Source: Anoplopoma fimbria
Taxonomy: Eukaryota; Chordata; Actinopteri; Perciformes; Anoplopomatidae
Length of the DNA stretch: 64,000 nt
Direction of reading: 5' to 3'
Assembly: GCF_027596085.1 (NCBI RefSeq)
Contig: NC_072469.1
Coordinates: forward strand, 12,979,914 to 13,043,913
Under the pieces are notes generated by a model. The model was not told the DNA's origin, did no database searches, and was given only the letters and a program-made list of their open reading frames with translations. The translations under genes were made by a program, and so were the position numbers. Below are positions 24,561 to 38,159 of the stretch, one piece after another; position 1 is the first letter of the stretch, and every line of letters begins with the position of its first letter.

Positions 24561-26889
24561 ATGAATCATATGCATTTGTTTGTTTCCTGCCACTCAAGCT
24601 TGCTTGTCTGTTTCTTTCCATGCTTCTGCCATTCTCATATGGACATCCTTCTGCCTCCTGCCGTTAAGTTTTTTTAAAGTCTCTTGGTCAGTCTGAAGTC
24701 AACCCCTTGGCGGACGGCTAGGCCTGCTTTCGTCTTCCCATCTTTTTTTATTTATTAATATTTAATAGAAGCTGAATACGTAATAGACAATCTCTATAAT
24801 GATATCACACATAAAACTCTCGTGGTATGTACACAGTAGGGTTTAGATGAATATAACTGGCTGAAAAATCAAGTGTCAAGTGACTGTTCTTCAACATATT
24901 TAACACACATTTAGGGTTTCTTCAAAGTTGACATTTTGGATTTATCTGGCAGGACACTGAAAACATACTGTAAAGTAAAGACCTACTTGTTTGCTTACCT
25001 GCTGCCTCAGCAACGCTGAGAACATCAAGTCTCTATACTTAATTGGAAATCAGGTCAACTTCTTTTTCAGGAGGAAAGGTTGTAGAAGAGCACAAAGGAG
25101 ATTAATTATATGTATATAGTCTATACAGATGTGTGGTATGGAGTGCTTGCAAAGTCATATTTAGTTTGGAGTATTTTTCTGGCAAAGGGGCCTCTTATCG
25201 GGCGTATAATTGGAAACAGAAATGATTTTCGAAGATTATTTAATTACTGTTGAAGCATAGAGCTGGTAATGGCTATTTCACTATTGTTTTTACGTGAGGA
25301 AAACCTTTGGTGTGTCTGGGAAATATAATAACTTCTCTGACTCGTGGTCTAATTCAGATGTATACTGATACATGGGAGGTACAGGTAGATGTGTTTGATT
25401 CTAATCTAATGTTGTGTAAGATAACATACATTTGCCCTTTCAGTAGAGATTGGTGTGGATCACTGAAAAAAAAACGTTGCAAACAACATTTGATGATTTA
25501 ATGTTACTAATATCCTTTGTGGGTATATAGAAGGTAAAAAACATTTGTAAAAAAAATACAAAAATAGCCTTCATCCTCCCAATAAATCTACAAATATAAC
25601 TGTGAATAAAACATGTTTGCTGCAAATTCAGAGCATGTAAGTCTGCCTGCAAACATTTTGTGACTTGAACTCACAATTTTTGTGAAATACAACTGCCTTT
25701 TTGAAAGGTTAATATCAAAATGTATTAAATGTTGAACACAGCCCCCACTGCCGGCCCGGAGCCATCTCTCTATGGGTTCAATCTGTTGCTGAAGCACGGT
25801 ACACCTTCTGAAAACAGTGACTCATGTTCTTGTCCCACAGTTAGCTGTTGTCGTTTCCAATGGCGCCAACGAGGCGAAAACCCAACACTTCCCCCAAAGC
25901 CGTCACAAGCCATCAGCTCACCCCTGTTGAGTGATTGGACCATACTGTACAAATGTCCCTTCTGGGCTTCCATCTAACAGCCTGCTCCCCAATGAAATGT
26001 GCCCAAACTACAGCGAAAAGCACTATGTGGTAAAAATAGACCGCTGCTACAGTGTGTTCATGCATGCCTGCCTCTTGAGGATTTGTGTTCGTCCTCGAAT
26101 AGTTTGATGACTCAGATGTGTACAGTATGTATGTGTCTGTGCAGGGAGGCATATTTGTGGACTTTATACTGGCTGGCACCTGTGTTTTAGTTCTGTCTGA
26201 GAGAGAAGGAGTAGTGATGGTGCTAGGTGGCCTGAATGCCTTCCTGGTTAAGTTGGTGCCACATACATTTTTTTATTTATTGAATTATTAAGTTTAGAGG
26301 AGAAAAAGTCGTATCAGGAAAATAAATCATTATCAATTAAAGCAACTTCCATGAACAGCAAAAATAGCTGCAATCAAAACAATAACTATTATTACCTCAC
26401 AAAGTGGTTATGTTGAATGCGTTAGCAAGCAATTAACTATATACATATACAGCAGACACAACTCATCATTACCATTCTGCTGGTAGTCCTGTTTGTGGCA
26501 CCTGGCAAATGTAAGTCCAATATTAATTTTTAGTATTTTTTGGACTGAAGAGCTAGAATACATCTGGCTCTTCAGCTGCTAAATACTCAACTTTATTCAC
26601 AAGCTGGTGGCTAACTTTGTCTCTCTGTGGTTTGGTGCTGAGCAGGTGGGTTTTTAGTGCTCACCGAAAACAGCTGCCTTCTGTTGGTGGAAACGAGGGT
26701 GAAGAGAACGGTGAGACTGAACCAAAAGAGTATACATCGGGGTGTAAAATGAAGCAATGAGCCGAACAACGCTAAATCGTTCTATGGAACTTAGAGAGAA
26801 CAGAGTCTGAAGAAATATTCCTTATGGGGCTACGCATGTGACCTCTTTTACATAACACTTAATCATTTGATTTGAATACTGTGTAATGA

Positions 26890-27150
26890 GGATTACCGCC
26901 TTGTGGTTGTGTCCTTCCGCCAACCAGTCAAGTTGCAGTTTATATCCATGCCTAATGCCATATTTTTATGGGTTATAGACAAAGACGTGTTTTGTGAGGT
27001 CCCAGTAAACTTGAACTGACCACTAAATTGTAATCAGTTCATCCTTGAGTCTGAGTGAAGGTTTGTGTCAAATTGGAAGATATTCACTCAAGGTGTTCCT
27101 GAGATATCACATTCACTAGAATTTGACGGATGGATGGACGGACAGTCCAA
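26890..27150 (+). repeat. Fish interspersed repeat ('GTTCATCCTTGAGT' family), copy 1
   Basis: Contains TGTGAGGTCCCAGTAAACTT, AATCAGTTCATCCTTGAGTC and TTCACTCAAGGTGTTCCTGA, then GACGGATGGATGGACGGAC. The same ordered blocks recur at about 44815-45235. Recognised as an abundant fish repeat; I cannot assign its class firmly. Confidence 0.65.
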
Positions 27151-27734
27151 AATATATATGTCAATAATGTCGTGGAGGCAAAAAAATATCAACTGGTTCA
27201 GCTACAAGTCTATTTTATGTCATTTTAGTCAACAGAACCACTGGACTAGAAGTTGTAGTCAATGCACAGTGCATTATTAATATGCACTCTTCAATGTGTG
27301 GGCGATGCACGCAGACTTACATCCAGTTCAAGAATGTGTAGGTGGATGTCGTGTGCAGTCAGAAGGGTACACTTTTTACTCTGGGTTGTCTATTATTTAC
27401 ATCACAGGGACGTCATGAAATAAATGAGATAGAAAACCATGCACAATATAATTTTTCTAGATCTAAAAAAATTAATAATAATAATAATAATACTAGGTGC
27501 TGGATCGGCTTCAGTTGGTAGCTTCCTGGCTTTTTCTTTAAACCGAAACGCTTGTATGTTCCCTCACCCTTGTCCACATTGGTCTATATATCTCCCTCTT
27601 AAGTTTTCTATCAAGGCTCAGTACTTCTATGAACCTCCCTCTATGTTTTATCCTCAGTGTTTAAAACATCACCCTCCCTAAGGTTTACATCGTTCTCCAT
27701 CTCCATCTGGGCTCCTCCCTCTCGCTTTTACTCC

Positions 27735-27990
27735 TGTACATTACATTACATTACAGTCATTTAGCAGACGCTTTTATCCAAAGCGACTTACAATCAGTAC
27801 CTCAAAGCTTATATTACATATCATTACATATCATTACATATCATTCACCCATTCAAACACTGATGACAGGGCTACCATGCAAGGTGCCACCATCAGACTC
27901 TAACATTCATACAACATCCAGTCAACACCGATGGCAAAGCCTTCGGGAGCAACCGAAGGCTTTACATCTCTCTACCATTACAAGAAGGAT
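27735..27990 (+). repeat. Teleost repeat 'ACATTACATTACAGTCATTTAGCAGACGC'
   Basis: Starts with ACATTACATTACATTACAGT followed by CATTTAGCAGACGCTTTTAT and CCAAAGCGACTTACAATCAG, a very common fish interspersed repeat. It also contains a perfect hairpin AAGCCTTCGG...CCGAAGGCTT (about 27938-27963) and three ATATCATTAC tandem units. Superfamily not assigned. Confidence 0.75.
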
Positions 27991-29327
27991 TTATAAATAA
28001 TCCTCATCCATTCCCTCTCAGCATTATTTTCAATTCTTCATATTCCTTTATCAATCCCACAAGTCTTCCTCCTCGCCTCACCTTTATCCTTTGCCTCTCA
28101 CATGTTTCGGAAGCATCTGAAAGACTTTCTGTGTTTCAAACTCGAATTTATTATGGATTTAGCTTTGTATTTTGTCCTGTATGTCTACCCCCCTCTTCCT
28201 CGCTGTACTGTACTCCCCTGTCAGTAACCCCCTAAAGCGTCGCTCTTTATTGTGCTCCACATGGCTTCTTATCTTTTGTACAAGGCTTAAATACCACTCT
28301 TGGTGACAGAGACCCACCCCTGGACACTGACAAAAGGTCTCATTACACAGAGGGTAAGGCAGAGCCAGCTGCACTCTTTCCTGCTCTTTCTATGTACACA
28401 CATTTATCCAAGCGCACAAACACACATAACGTACCCCAAAATCCAGACAACGTCAAATCTGATAAAGGACATTTACTTTACACCCACAAAGCTGCAATGT
28501 ATTTTTATCCATGGGACATGGAAGTGGCAACAACACTCAACGTTCTTGCGGAAGGCATGGATCAAAGCTGCTTAATAGTCATGTTTGACACTCTGCTGTT
28601 CCTGTGGAGAGCTGAAGGCTTGCTCAGTCCTCGTTAAAGCCTCCAACGGGAGGAAGAGAGAGGAAGCGTTGAGAGGAAAGACAAGGAAATGATTCCACTG
28701 GAACTCTGCATTTCAATAAATCCCAGCAACACACACACACTCATGGATATACACAAACACACAACGCCGAAATGCACTTGCAAATACACTGAACATACAC
28801 AGGCATATACAGGTTACATCCACACGTCATCCCACACATTAAAGCACAAAGTGTCGATATATTCTATTTTTGGTTTCCCATCTGCGACTGATGTTAGACC
28901 TTTTTATTTCCGAGAAAACTCTTCTTCTAAACGAGTAACAAAGAAACTAATTAATTCTACCCCTAAACAAAAGCTGGACAGGACACGGATCAACAGCTCC
29001 CTTTAGACTCTCTCTTGGATCTTTTAACTCTGATTATAATCAATCGACACCCACAAGTCAAACTGTTCTATTTTTAACCACTTATCTGCGGCATTAACAT
29101 TATTATTCCCCAGTCTGCTGAAACTTCTTCTTAATGAGTCACACTGCTACAAAACTAGCAAGGTGGCCATGATATCCTTCTCCTTGCTCCTCCCTGTAGA
29201 TCCCAAAGGCATACCCAGGCCAGACGGAATATTTAATTCCTCCAGCATGCTTTGAGTTTGCCCCTGGGTCTTCTCCTAAATAGCAGTGCCGTAACAAAAC
29301 ATATCCGTGCCCCAAAATACAACTTAA

Positions 29328-29650
29328 AGGCACAATGAGGAGCATTTTGTCGGTTGCAGTTTCTAACATTCAAAGTTGGCCCGTCCTCCCGGTTCAACCC
29401 AGCACCCAGGAAGAGTGATGCCGATCAAGTGATGCCATGGGCCCAAAAATACTTTTTCCCATTGACTTACATTGGGAGAGAAACGTCCGTTACTCAGCCG
29501 ATTTTATTTTTTTTTTTAGGTAAATACACTTCCCAGTGCGAACACATGAATAGCCCTTATTTAAATCATTAGGTTTCTAAAAGTTGTGAAATACACTGCA
29601 GTTTTTTTCCTCCCTTCGTTCGTGATAATGAAATCCTACTCCTGGTGCCT
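29328..29650. mobile_element. TTAA-flanked MITE (piggyBac-like)
   Basis: A 323-bp non-coding element bounded on both sides by TTAA (29324-29327 and 29651-29654). Its terminal inverted repeats begin AGGCACAATGAGGAG at left and AGGCACCAGGAGTAGG when read inward from the right. The TTAA target duplication is typical of piggyBac elements. No transposase is encoded, so it would be non-autonomous. Confidence 0.7.
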
Positions 29651-31020
29651 TTAAGTAGATCTTTTTTAATGCAAATCCTTCCGAAGCTCCTCCTGAATTG
29701 CTGAGCTTCTAACCCAAAAATGCCCCCCAAAATTAACCTGAAAATGAAAAAATCTGCAAAGAATGCATTTGAGTCTATGGAGCACAGCAGGTTTGTTGTA
29801 GGAACCTAGTCGGAACTGGCCTAGGCTACGCTATGACTGGCCAGTCTTAGTAGAGAGGCAGGACTTAGCAAAGGGCCAATTTCATTCTGTTCATCATCTA
29901 CTAAAGTTCATGATCATACGTAAGGGTTGGAAACAAAGTGTCACAACAGAAGTGAAGCAACACACCAAGAGGACAACATCATCTGAAAAAGTATAGATGC
30001 CATCTTAACGTCACCAAAAAGACACTCCTTTGCTTTCAAATAATAACCATAAAATTAAAAAACAGGATTTTGCACCAAAGTAGCACTCACCTGTATACAT
30101 CTTCTGTCCATCATTCTATACTCGTTTACATGACTAGTCTCAATAGTGTTGCATAACAAAAATACAACAAAGCCACGAGAAATTAAAATAGGACTCACCT
30201 ATGATGGAAGAGCAGCCAAGTCGTCACAGAACATGGAAGTAAAATCGACAAAAACAACAATTACCATTTGATGCATTTTAAAAGTTATGTCTACTTAGGA
30301 GACACACCAGAATGTGAACTGTTGATGAGTAACAACAAAGGGAGTGTTAACATGACACAACAAAACGTTTTCCTTCAACATCCTTTTCTAGGAGAAGTTG
30401 ATAAGAAACAGGCGACTAGTGAGAAAAACCTTGTTAATTGGACACACGAGAGAGGACATAGAGTGACACCTAACCCCTGGGTGAAAAGGAAACAGAGCAT
30501 GATTACAGTGTTAACACATCACCTGGACAAAAGAGAGAAAGAGAAGGTTGGTTTTGATTGGGTGAAGGTGTCTAGTGGTGTCGCTAAGGAGAAAGACCCC
30601 GTGATTGGTTAGTAGCACACCTGTCAACAGCAACACGGTTAATTATGAGAGAACATCCCAGCAGTGCATCATCGGAACATGAGATACTCTCAGATTAGAG
30701 TCAAGCCATTCCACAGCTTAAATTGGTCAACACTTGAGCCCATGCATTAGTCACTCAGAAACAGTTTAAAAGCCCCAGCCAGGTTTATAGACAAATGTGA
30801 CCATGCAAGGGTTTGATAATTCATCTAACCCCTAAGTTGGTAATGAGTAAAAGACACCCAAGCAACCGATCCTGCCCAAAATTGCATTTGAATTTGGTTG
30901 CAAATTTCTGAAAGACTCAAGCTGGATGAAAACGCCATGCATGACAATTAACCATTCGTGTATGATTTTTAGTTACTCTATGATTAACTTCTATTTTGTC
31001 CAGCGCTGACTGCAACCAAC

Positions 31021-32457
31021 CTTCGATGATGGGGGGAACTGGAGGGACCACGGCTGGTTCTTCCATGGAATCAGCAAAGCTGGGAAAGAAGGGCTTAGCT
31101 GTAGGGTTAAGACCAGATCCTGGGCTTGCCGCTTGAGGGGAGGAGGGGCTGATGTCTGGGGCTGCTTCTGGAGGGAAATTCTTTGTACCTGGTGAGGTGG
31201 GACTCTTTGCAGAGGAGGAGGAAGATGAAGAACGAGACTTCTTGGGTTGCTTCTGGCCTGATTTAGCATCTTTGTGCTCTTTGGGCTGAAATTCCTGCGC
31301 TGTGGTTTTGGGGGAGCGGAGAGGGGCTGGGCTAGGAGTGTCAAAGGACAGCCCTAGGGTTACAGGATGACCTGAAGCGCTCATGTCGCTGAAGTCAAAT
31401 AGCTCGCTGTTGCTGCTCATGTTGGAGTCGTTTAGGAGCCATGAAGCATCTGAGGGTGAGAGAGGTGGGGCTGAGGCTAACACCTCGCCTTTTGGGGAAA
31501 GGCCTGGGCTTGGCTGGGAGGCGGGGCTGAAAGCAGAGGTGTCTCCCTCAGGCATGCCACGCACACAAGACCCTTGGAGGGAACTTGTGTTGTCAAACAT
31601 ACCGCTGTCGACCATGTCACCACTGGGTGAAAAGACCTGGCTGCTGTTGCCTAAGCTTGCATTTTCAGTATCCATCAGGAGGTCAAATGGATCACCAGGG
31701 CTAGGAGCCATGGGGAAAGGGCTTATTGTTGCACTGTTGGTGGTGGAGGGCATGGTGAACGGAGCTGCTGTGGCTTTCAGCTCGCTGTTCAGGACCAGTG
31801 GGTTGATGGAAGCAGCTGTTGGGGAGAATAGGTCCTGGGACAGGGGTGAAGGGACCAGGCCTTCTTCGGTGTAGACCTCCTTTTTCCAGGGGCTCTGGCT
31901 GGCGTCCATGTCTGCAAGCGAGGCCTCCATTTTTTCCTGAACAGAACTCCCCACATCCATCAAAACCTCCTCTGTGATTTGAGAGGTTGCTGCAGCCGAA
32001 GGGACGAATGGTTCTGCCGTCACTCCCCACTCCTCTGGAAGCTTCTTCCTGCTCTTACCCTTCTTACCCCGGCCTCCACTCTTCCCAATTTGCTCCTCCC
32101 AGCCACCGTCTCCTCTATCCCGCCTTGGACCAATCCTGTTGTAGAACTCGTCTGTTGGGGGAGTGTTTTCTCCCTGCACCTCAGGGTGATCCCTGCTCTC
32201 GATGTGCTCATAAGATCCCTCATCTTTCTGTCGCCTTTTCTTCTTCTTTTTCTGTTTTCGGTCTGAACCTTCTGCCTCCCTTTCGTCGCCCCCAGCGTAG
32301 GCGGTGCTCTCCCGGCTAGGCCAACTGTCGGGTGGGTCGTCAGGGCTGACTGCGAGATGGCCTGCGTGGCGACTGATCACCGTGGAAACGCTGGGGCTGA
32401 AAGGGAGGTCTGTGGGTAGGCAGCCAGCCTCGTCTGGCCAGCTGTCACCCAAGGCAC
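31021..32457 (-). CDS. map4: map4 large projection-domain exon
   Basis: Open for about 480 codons. The acceptor CCCACAACAAG|GT follows a pyrimidine-rich tract. The first two bases complete a Gly codon with the phase-1 end of exon 35403-35591. The protein begins ALGDSWPDEAGCLP. It has a strongly basic patch (RKQKKKKKRRQKDE) near residue 70, KGKSRKKLPEEWGVTAEPF near 135, many SP sites, an acidic middle (PGDPFDLLMDTENASL), and a poly-Ser run (SRSSSSSSSAKSPTSPG) before PAVVPPVPPIIE. This is typical of the long, unstructured MAP4 projection arm. The 3' border is uncertain. GAAG|GTTGGT at 31021 (phase 1, preferred because it joins the 67-1100 exon in frame) competes with AGA|GTAACT at 30977 (phase 0). 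The phase-0 choice would fit splicing to CAATCAG|CAG near 10437. Both donors are weak. Confidence 0.85.
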
Positions 32458-33574
32458 CTTGTTGTGGGTGAAGAGGGGAGAGTTTAAAGTTGGAGGAGAC
32501 AGGTATGTGTATATAAATTGGTTCCATTAGTCTAATTCAAACAGAACATAACTGAGAAACTTGTATCAGACAAAGAGGCAAAAACAATATAATAAAGAAG
32601 ATTATCACACTGATATCTTTGTTGAAAATGATTTTTTGTTGGAGAATTTTAAATTATAGTAGCTATTATAGAAATTTGTTATTGGCTGAGATGGTGGGAA
32701 GGCTGAGAAGATGAAAAAATGGATCAGACACAGCATGGGAACATCTGGAGGAATTCAATCCAAGTTCAGAGGCGGTGTATGTTGTTCCAGCAAGCTAAGC
32801 CTTAATCACTACAATCTTTGTAGATAGGAATCTGTCATACTTAAGTCAAATAAGGAAATGTGTGTGTTTTGTTTATCAAAACATTTACCAGATATATAGT
32901 CTTAAAAAATCCTCCCGTGTCAATGCTGAGTGAATGAATACTTGGGGCAATGAGGATACACATTCACACACAAAGATACTGGGGAGTAATACATTAAATG
33001 ATATAGATGAGTGGTACATTTGGGTGGCTGACTCACGCAGCCTCTGGGTCTAGAACGGTGCATGCTTACGCTCAAACTATTAAGCAGCAAAAGAGCTCCG
33101 TTTGAAATCAAAACAGAGAGCGAGAGTCAGGTGTGCATTTATGTGCAGATCTTAAGTACATGTACATTGTTCCAATGTACACGGAGACAAACCCACACAA
33201 ACAAAAAGACTGCTTAATGGTCCCATTGAAAAGGAGGTCAATTACAGGCAACCGTGTTGTAACTAAAACAGCTTGGGTTTTGAGACGAGAGGGAATGAAG
33301 GTAGAGGGGAAATTGCCCACTGAGGGTTGTTCTGCTACTTTGGCCCAGTTTGTTTTCTAGTTTTCAGTTATATATAAATATACACACATACACACCCATA
33401 CAGAAGATGAGCTAAAGTGGAGCAGCTGTCAGGCCCCATATAGTACAGTTACTCTCTGGAGGGCTATATTTCATATTAACAAACCCCTGACAGAACTCTC
33501 CTCTCTATACTGTATGTGCAGTAATTGGGAGAGTCAGAAAAAGACATCAGATAAATAGAACAGCATGACTTTAA

Positions 33575-33583
33575 TACACACGC

Positions 33584-33657
<74 letters not shown>
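33575..33657. repeat. (CA)n microsatellite
   Basis: About 80 bp of CA repeat with two early CG interruptions, inside a map4 intron. Confidence 0.97.
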
Positions 33658-33659
<2 letters not shown>

Positions 33660-34824
33660 CACGCTGTCTTACAGTGTATTTCAGCGTGGCGGTAAGGGGT
33701 TAACAAGCGCCAGTAGTCTGCATTTTCTATTGCTTCACCACCTGTTACACATTGATCAAAGAGTTTGTGAATGAATCATCGCTGTGAGTCAAGCTGTGGC
33801 TCTGCTAGCTGCAGTTAAACTGAAGCACTGCTCTGGTGTAATGATTTCAGCATCCCTGCTGTTGTTTTGGTTTGTGGTGGTTTTCTTTAGCAGTGAAAAT
33901 GTCCTCAATATAGCAAAGTATTGGCACCAATACTGACCTCACCTAGTGCATCTGGAGAAAGGAGAAAACCGTTAGATCGGTGCCTGATTAAAGCTGTCCG
34001 GTGGCTCAATAAGACCAACCAGCAATCAAAAGAAAATTGCATAAATAATTTCAGCTAAAATGATACACTCAGAGCCGCACATTGTTGACAATGACATTAC
34101 ATTCGTAGTATTGACGTCAATCTCACTCCCCTTAAACTTTTTTTATTTTTCACCCATCCTTTATTATTAGTGACCTGCCTTCATTTATTCCATCTGGCAA
34201 TTATTAATAGAGACCCTGTCATTATTTGAATACCCGCTTTTATTTGAGAGTCAACAGGATATCATGAGATTGCTTTACCCAGGAACTGTCCTTTAAGAAA
34301 ATAAAGACATAGTGATTAAGGTTTGAATTAGTTTCAACACCCATGACCCTTCAGTTTTGGGGTCCTAAAAGAGGAGCAGGCCCCGTTCTTTAAGACATCT
34401 TTGCACAGTTCATGGTTATTTGGTAGCAAGAAAACTAATGGCTGTGTCATCACCAAATAAAGGCCAAACCACTTTGATATTTCTCCCCCTGCTCTTAAGG
34501 TTTGCATTGTAGTGTGAGCCTCTGCAGATGACGCAAGCTCCAAGCATGCACGACCAAGCGCCGCAACTACTATGTGCACCACAAACTGGTGATTATGCCA
34601 TTTTCTGGTGCACGCACCTTGCAACCAGCTTCACCGGCGAGTATAAAAATAAGCTTAATTTAGTACAGAGACACAGTGGGGCTGCATGTTGTGTAGCAGT
34701 GCACCATGGGGCTCAAATTAGTTGTTTTACTGCTCACATGAAATGTCAGCATGGCGCTACTAGCTGACACTAGCTACAGCCTGGTGGCAACGCTCTCTAG
34801 GATCAGAGATCCTCTCTGTGGGAG

Positions 34825-34946
<122 letters not shown>

Positions 34947-35043
34947 CATATGACTGGAAGCCATGGGAAGATGGCAGACCCTACACATGTCAGCATCAGA
35001 TGTGCAATGACCTTGAGCTGGATGACTTACACACATCGGAGCC

Positions 35044-35044
<1 letters not shown>

Positions 35045-35106
<62 letters not shown>
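35045..35106. repeat. (GT)n microsatellite, ~62 bp
   Basis: Uninterrupted GT repeat, complementary to the AC repeat at 34827-34945. It lies about 300 bp from the donor of the 35403-35591 exon. Confidence 0.98.
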
Positions 35107-35109
<3 letters not shown>

Positions 35110-35402
35110 TTTTGTGTGAGTGAGGAGGAAGCTATAGAAAAGCAAAGACAGACAGCTGCTCTGTGTACTGCACCCCTCTGTGGAACGAATGAGACGGTGC
35201 AGCAGAGGGCACATATATGTTACATTACACTATACAGTTATCATTTGGAGTTATTGCATTGGGTGAAGTGATGTAAACACCTTGTGATTCAAGAACTCTA
35301 GGATGCAATGAAGAATTACATTACATTAGTTTAAATAACAACATTTGGCAGATATGACAGAGGTCTAGCAATCAACACTTTGGTATGTGATTTTTTTTTT
35401 AC

Positions 35403-35591
35403 CTGCTGACAGATCCAGAGGGCTGCGAGGAGTCTGGGGTTCAGGCAGCATGGGGCTGTGCTCTGTAGGGGCTTCTGAACCCGCTGCTGGTGTGGCATGC
35501 TGGGGTTCTGCTAAACTCTGGATCATCTCTGCTGAGAGGGGTCCAGCACCCACCTCCACGTTGCCATCCATCCCTCCGGGCTGGGAGAAAG
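35403..35591 (-). CDS. map4: map4 exon (63 codons, phase 1-1)
   Basis: 189-nt exon with acceptor CCTTTGATTGTCAG|CT and donor CTGTCAGCAG|GTAAAA. Its 2+186+1 structure continues the phase-1 chain from exon 38073-38159 and into the large exon at 32457. The protein reads AFSQPGGMDGNVEVGAG, then AEMIQSLAEPQHATPAAG and TPRSPLDLSA. It is a Pro/Glu-rich linker with TP and SP sites that could be phosphorylated. The symmetric phase means it could be skipped without shifting frame. No known domain was identified; it is assigned by splice and phase continuity. Confidence 0.85.
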
Positions 35592-36991
35592 CTGACAATC
35601 AAAGGCAAGACGGACAGATCAGTCAGGGTCAGTGTTGTTATAGATGCACCAACAGTAACGCAAAGGCGGACAGTTTTTATTTATTTTAATGGAGAGCAAT
35701 CTTTCCATGTAACGAATGTCAGCCAAGTGACTTAATGTAACAGTTTTCTTGACTCATAGGTAACCTTTCTCGTAGCCTGAAAAAGTGCAGTGTTCAGCTC
35801 TCTATTGGTTTAATCATCTCATTATGAACAGATCAAAGTACAGTACAGTACACTAGGGCTGTTCCTCGAATAAAGAAATTTGTAGTCGAGTAAGACTCTG
35901 GACTAATTGATAAGTTTAATTGACAAATCTTTAAAACTGTGTTTCTCCACAAAGAATCACACAAAAGCACCTGAAACATTGTGTCTACCAGAGATGTACT
36001 TATAAGTTTCTTGGAAATGAGTCATTAAGAATTTAGCAAAGGCATGCAAAAGGACTAATCGACTAAAGAAATCTTAGTGGGCTAAAAGCAAAACGACGTT
36101 GAATAACTGACAAAGAGAGGCCGCCCTACTGTAGACTGATAAAGCAAGAGAAAATGAAGAAGAGGGAACAAAACTAAATAAAAGAGAGAGAAAGAAAGCC
36201 AAAGAGGGCCAAGTAAGATATGAAAAAACTCAGTTGCACAAATAAACAGTTGGCATTGTAGGTTTCTGCAAAACATGATATGATATGTTTTATATCAGCA
36301 TTTCTACATAGATGTACTGTAGCCTATAGCAATGTTAAAGTGTTCTTACCGCTCAGGCCAATTTGGTGTTTCAAATCTGCCTTCTCAATTTAGTTTAGGT
36401 TAAGGCAGCAGGACTACTTGGTTAGGATTAGATGTTTTTTTTGGGGGGGGGATTAAAACAAACATGATCCGGTAGAATAATTAGCTCAATTGAAACGTTA
36501 CAGACAGTCCAGCTTTGTAATACTGAAACATCATTTTTAGAAGACGGGAAGAAAAAGACGCAGCAGGCAGAATGACTCTGTCAAAAAACAACACATACTA
36601 CTATTTACATGGCTCCTGGAGGTACTCTGTCTGTGTGAGTGTGTATGTGGCCTCAACATGTACAGTATGAGTGAGATTAGTAATATGTGTTTATATACAC
36701 ATGAATGAGTGAGATGAGTCAAGACATGAGGGTGTGGTGTGTAAGCTAAATTGGTGGAAATTGGGGTTATTTTGTAGGAATTCATGGAAGTGTCACCTGT
36801 ATGTGTATTTTAATAGGAATATGTGTGTTTGTGTGTGTGTATGTGTTAGTAAGAGAGAGAGAGCAAAAGAAATGTGTGTGTTCAAGCCGGGAGCAGTAAT
36901 TCCGAGACGACAGGTCTCATTAGGGCAACAGTGAGAGCTGGGTATGCAGAGGTTGGCATGGTGAAAGGCATAGCTCAGCCTCATAGCTGAC

Positions 36992-37024
<33 letters not shown>

Positions 37025-38072
37025 ATGTGTGTGTCTCCGTGGAGTACCAGACACCAAGCTAGTGACAGCAGCTATAGCCCTGCGTGCAGGCTGACTCAGG
37101 GCCAGTTGTTGGACTGCAGATTGACAGCTTAAATGAGAGAGGTAATCTAAGGAGAGAGACATTTGGCTTGTAAAATACCATTACTTTGTTTTAACATTCC
37201 TCCATGGTGGAATGGGAAACTGTATGTGCAAAAAATGTCAGCCCCTTATCATAACATAGCATTTACCTAATCTAGAGAAACATTTATAAAAAAGGCCAAT
37301 ATGGAAAACTACAGAGTCTCGGAAGGGACATGGAGATAAAAATAATTGAAGAATGAAAAAAATAGAAAGATGTTTTCTTGTGGATGTTCTCTTTGGTAGG
37401 TTCAGCACCATGGTAACAACCACAACAAAGCGGCGCACACATTTTTGGGAAAGACCTCAAATATAAAGAAAAGTTTTGACCAGAAGTTTTATAACACTCA
37501 AAATATTTCTCAGGAGAATGAAAGCGCTTTTCGGGTAAACCCAAAAGTTTTTTGAGAGACCAAAATACGGCCACCATCTGTAGACTCTTAAAATCAAGAG
37601 CTATGCTAACTGGACTTATTAATATGCTTCTTCAAGGTTGGAGATCTTTGGTGGTACACTCTGCTGGTTGACTGTAGACCGTCAAACTACTCCAATATAT
37701 GCACATATTATTTTTGCAGTACTCATCTCAAGCTAAACCCAGACAATGAGCAACATTTGAGGTAACAAGTAGAACGCATGAAGGAAGTTAAGATAATGTC
37801 AAGTGAGCTAGTGCCTTTGCCTAGTTTGGGTGTTGAAAATAATGGCTTTAAATACTTGTTTGTGGGGGAGTTGAGGGAGGGCAAATATTAATGTGTGTTT
37901 GAAAATGATTCATGTGTGACTATGCCATGTAAAAAAATTGAATGACATTTTAGCTAAGGTTTGTGACGCAACTTGTGGTTGCAAGTATGTCATCATTATT
38001 AGTACTGCTGTTATCAATAAAGCAGTAGAATTAGCATTAGTACTAATACAGCATCACAGTGTATCTGTATAC
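35592..38072. other. map4 intron
   Basis: About 2.5 kb, AT-rich. It contains a short GT repeat (36994-37022), a G9 run near 36440 and no supported exon or recognised transposon. Confidence 0.7.
36994..37022. repeat. (TG)n short microsatellite
   Basis: About 14 TG units in an intron. Confidence 0.9.
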
Positions 38073-38159
38073 CTGGAAAAGCTCCCATCCGGCCAGTATC
38101 CATCATTTGGGCAGGGCTGGTCTGAGAGCCGGCAGGATCTGAATAACCCGCCATGGAGG
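38073..38159 (-). CDS. map4: map4 exon (29 codons, phase 1-1)
   Basis: 87-nt exon with acceptor CTCCCTCTTGCCAG|CC and donor TTTTCCAG|GTATAC. Acceptor and donor phases are both 1, so it fits between exons 39396-39509 and 35403-35591. The peptide reads ASMAGYSDPAGSQTSPAQ then MMDTGRMGAFP. It has several Met residues but a start here is not required. It is preceded on the minus strand by an unusually long pyrimidine tract (purine on the plus strand, about 38160-38410). It is assigned by continuity of phase; no domain is recognised. Confidence 0.8.

Noticed and set aside
27735..27990. Array of short direct repeats considered as CRISPR-like
   Set aside because: The ACATT and ATATCATTAC units are part of a dispersed fish repeat; there are no spacers, and the genome is vertebrate.
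31383..31874. Plus-strand frame of 163 codons
   Set aside because: Antisense shadow of the large map4 exon at 31021-32457.
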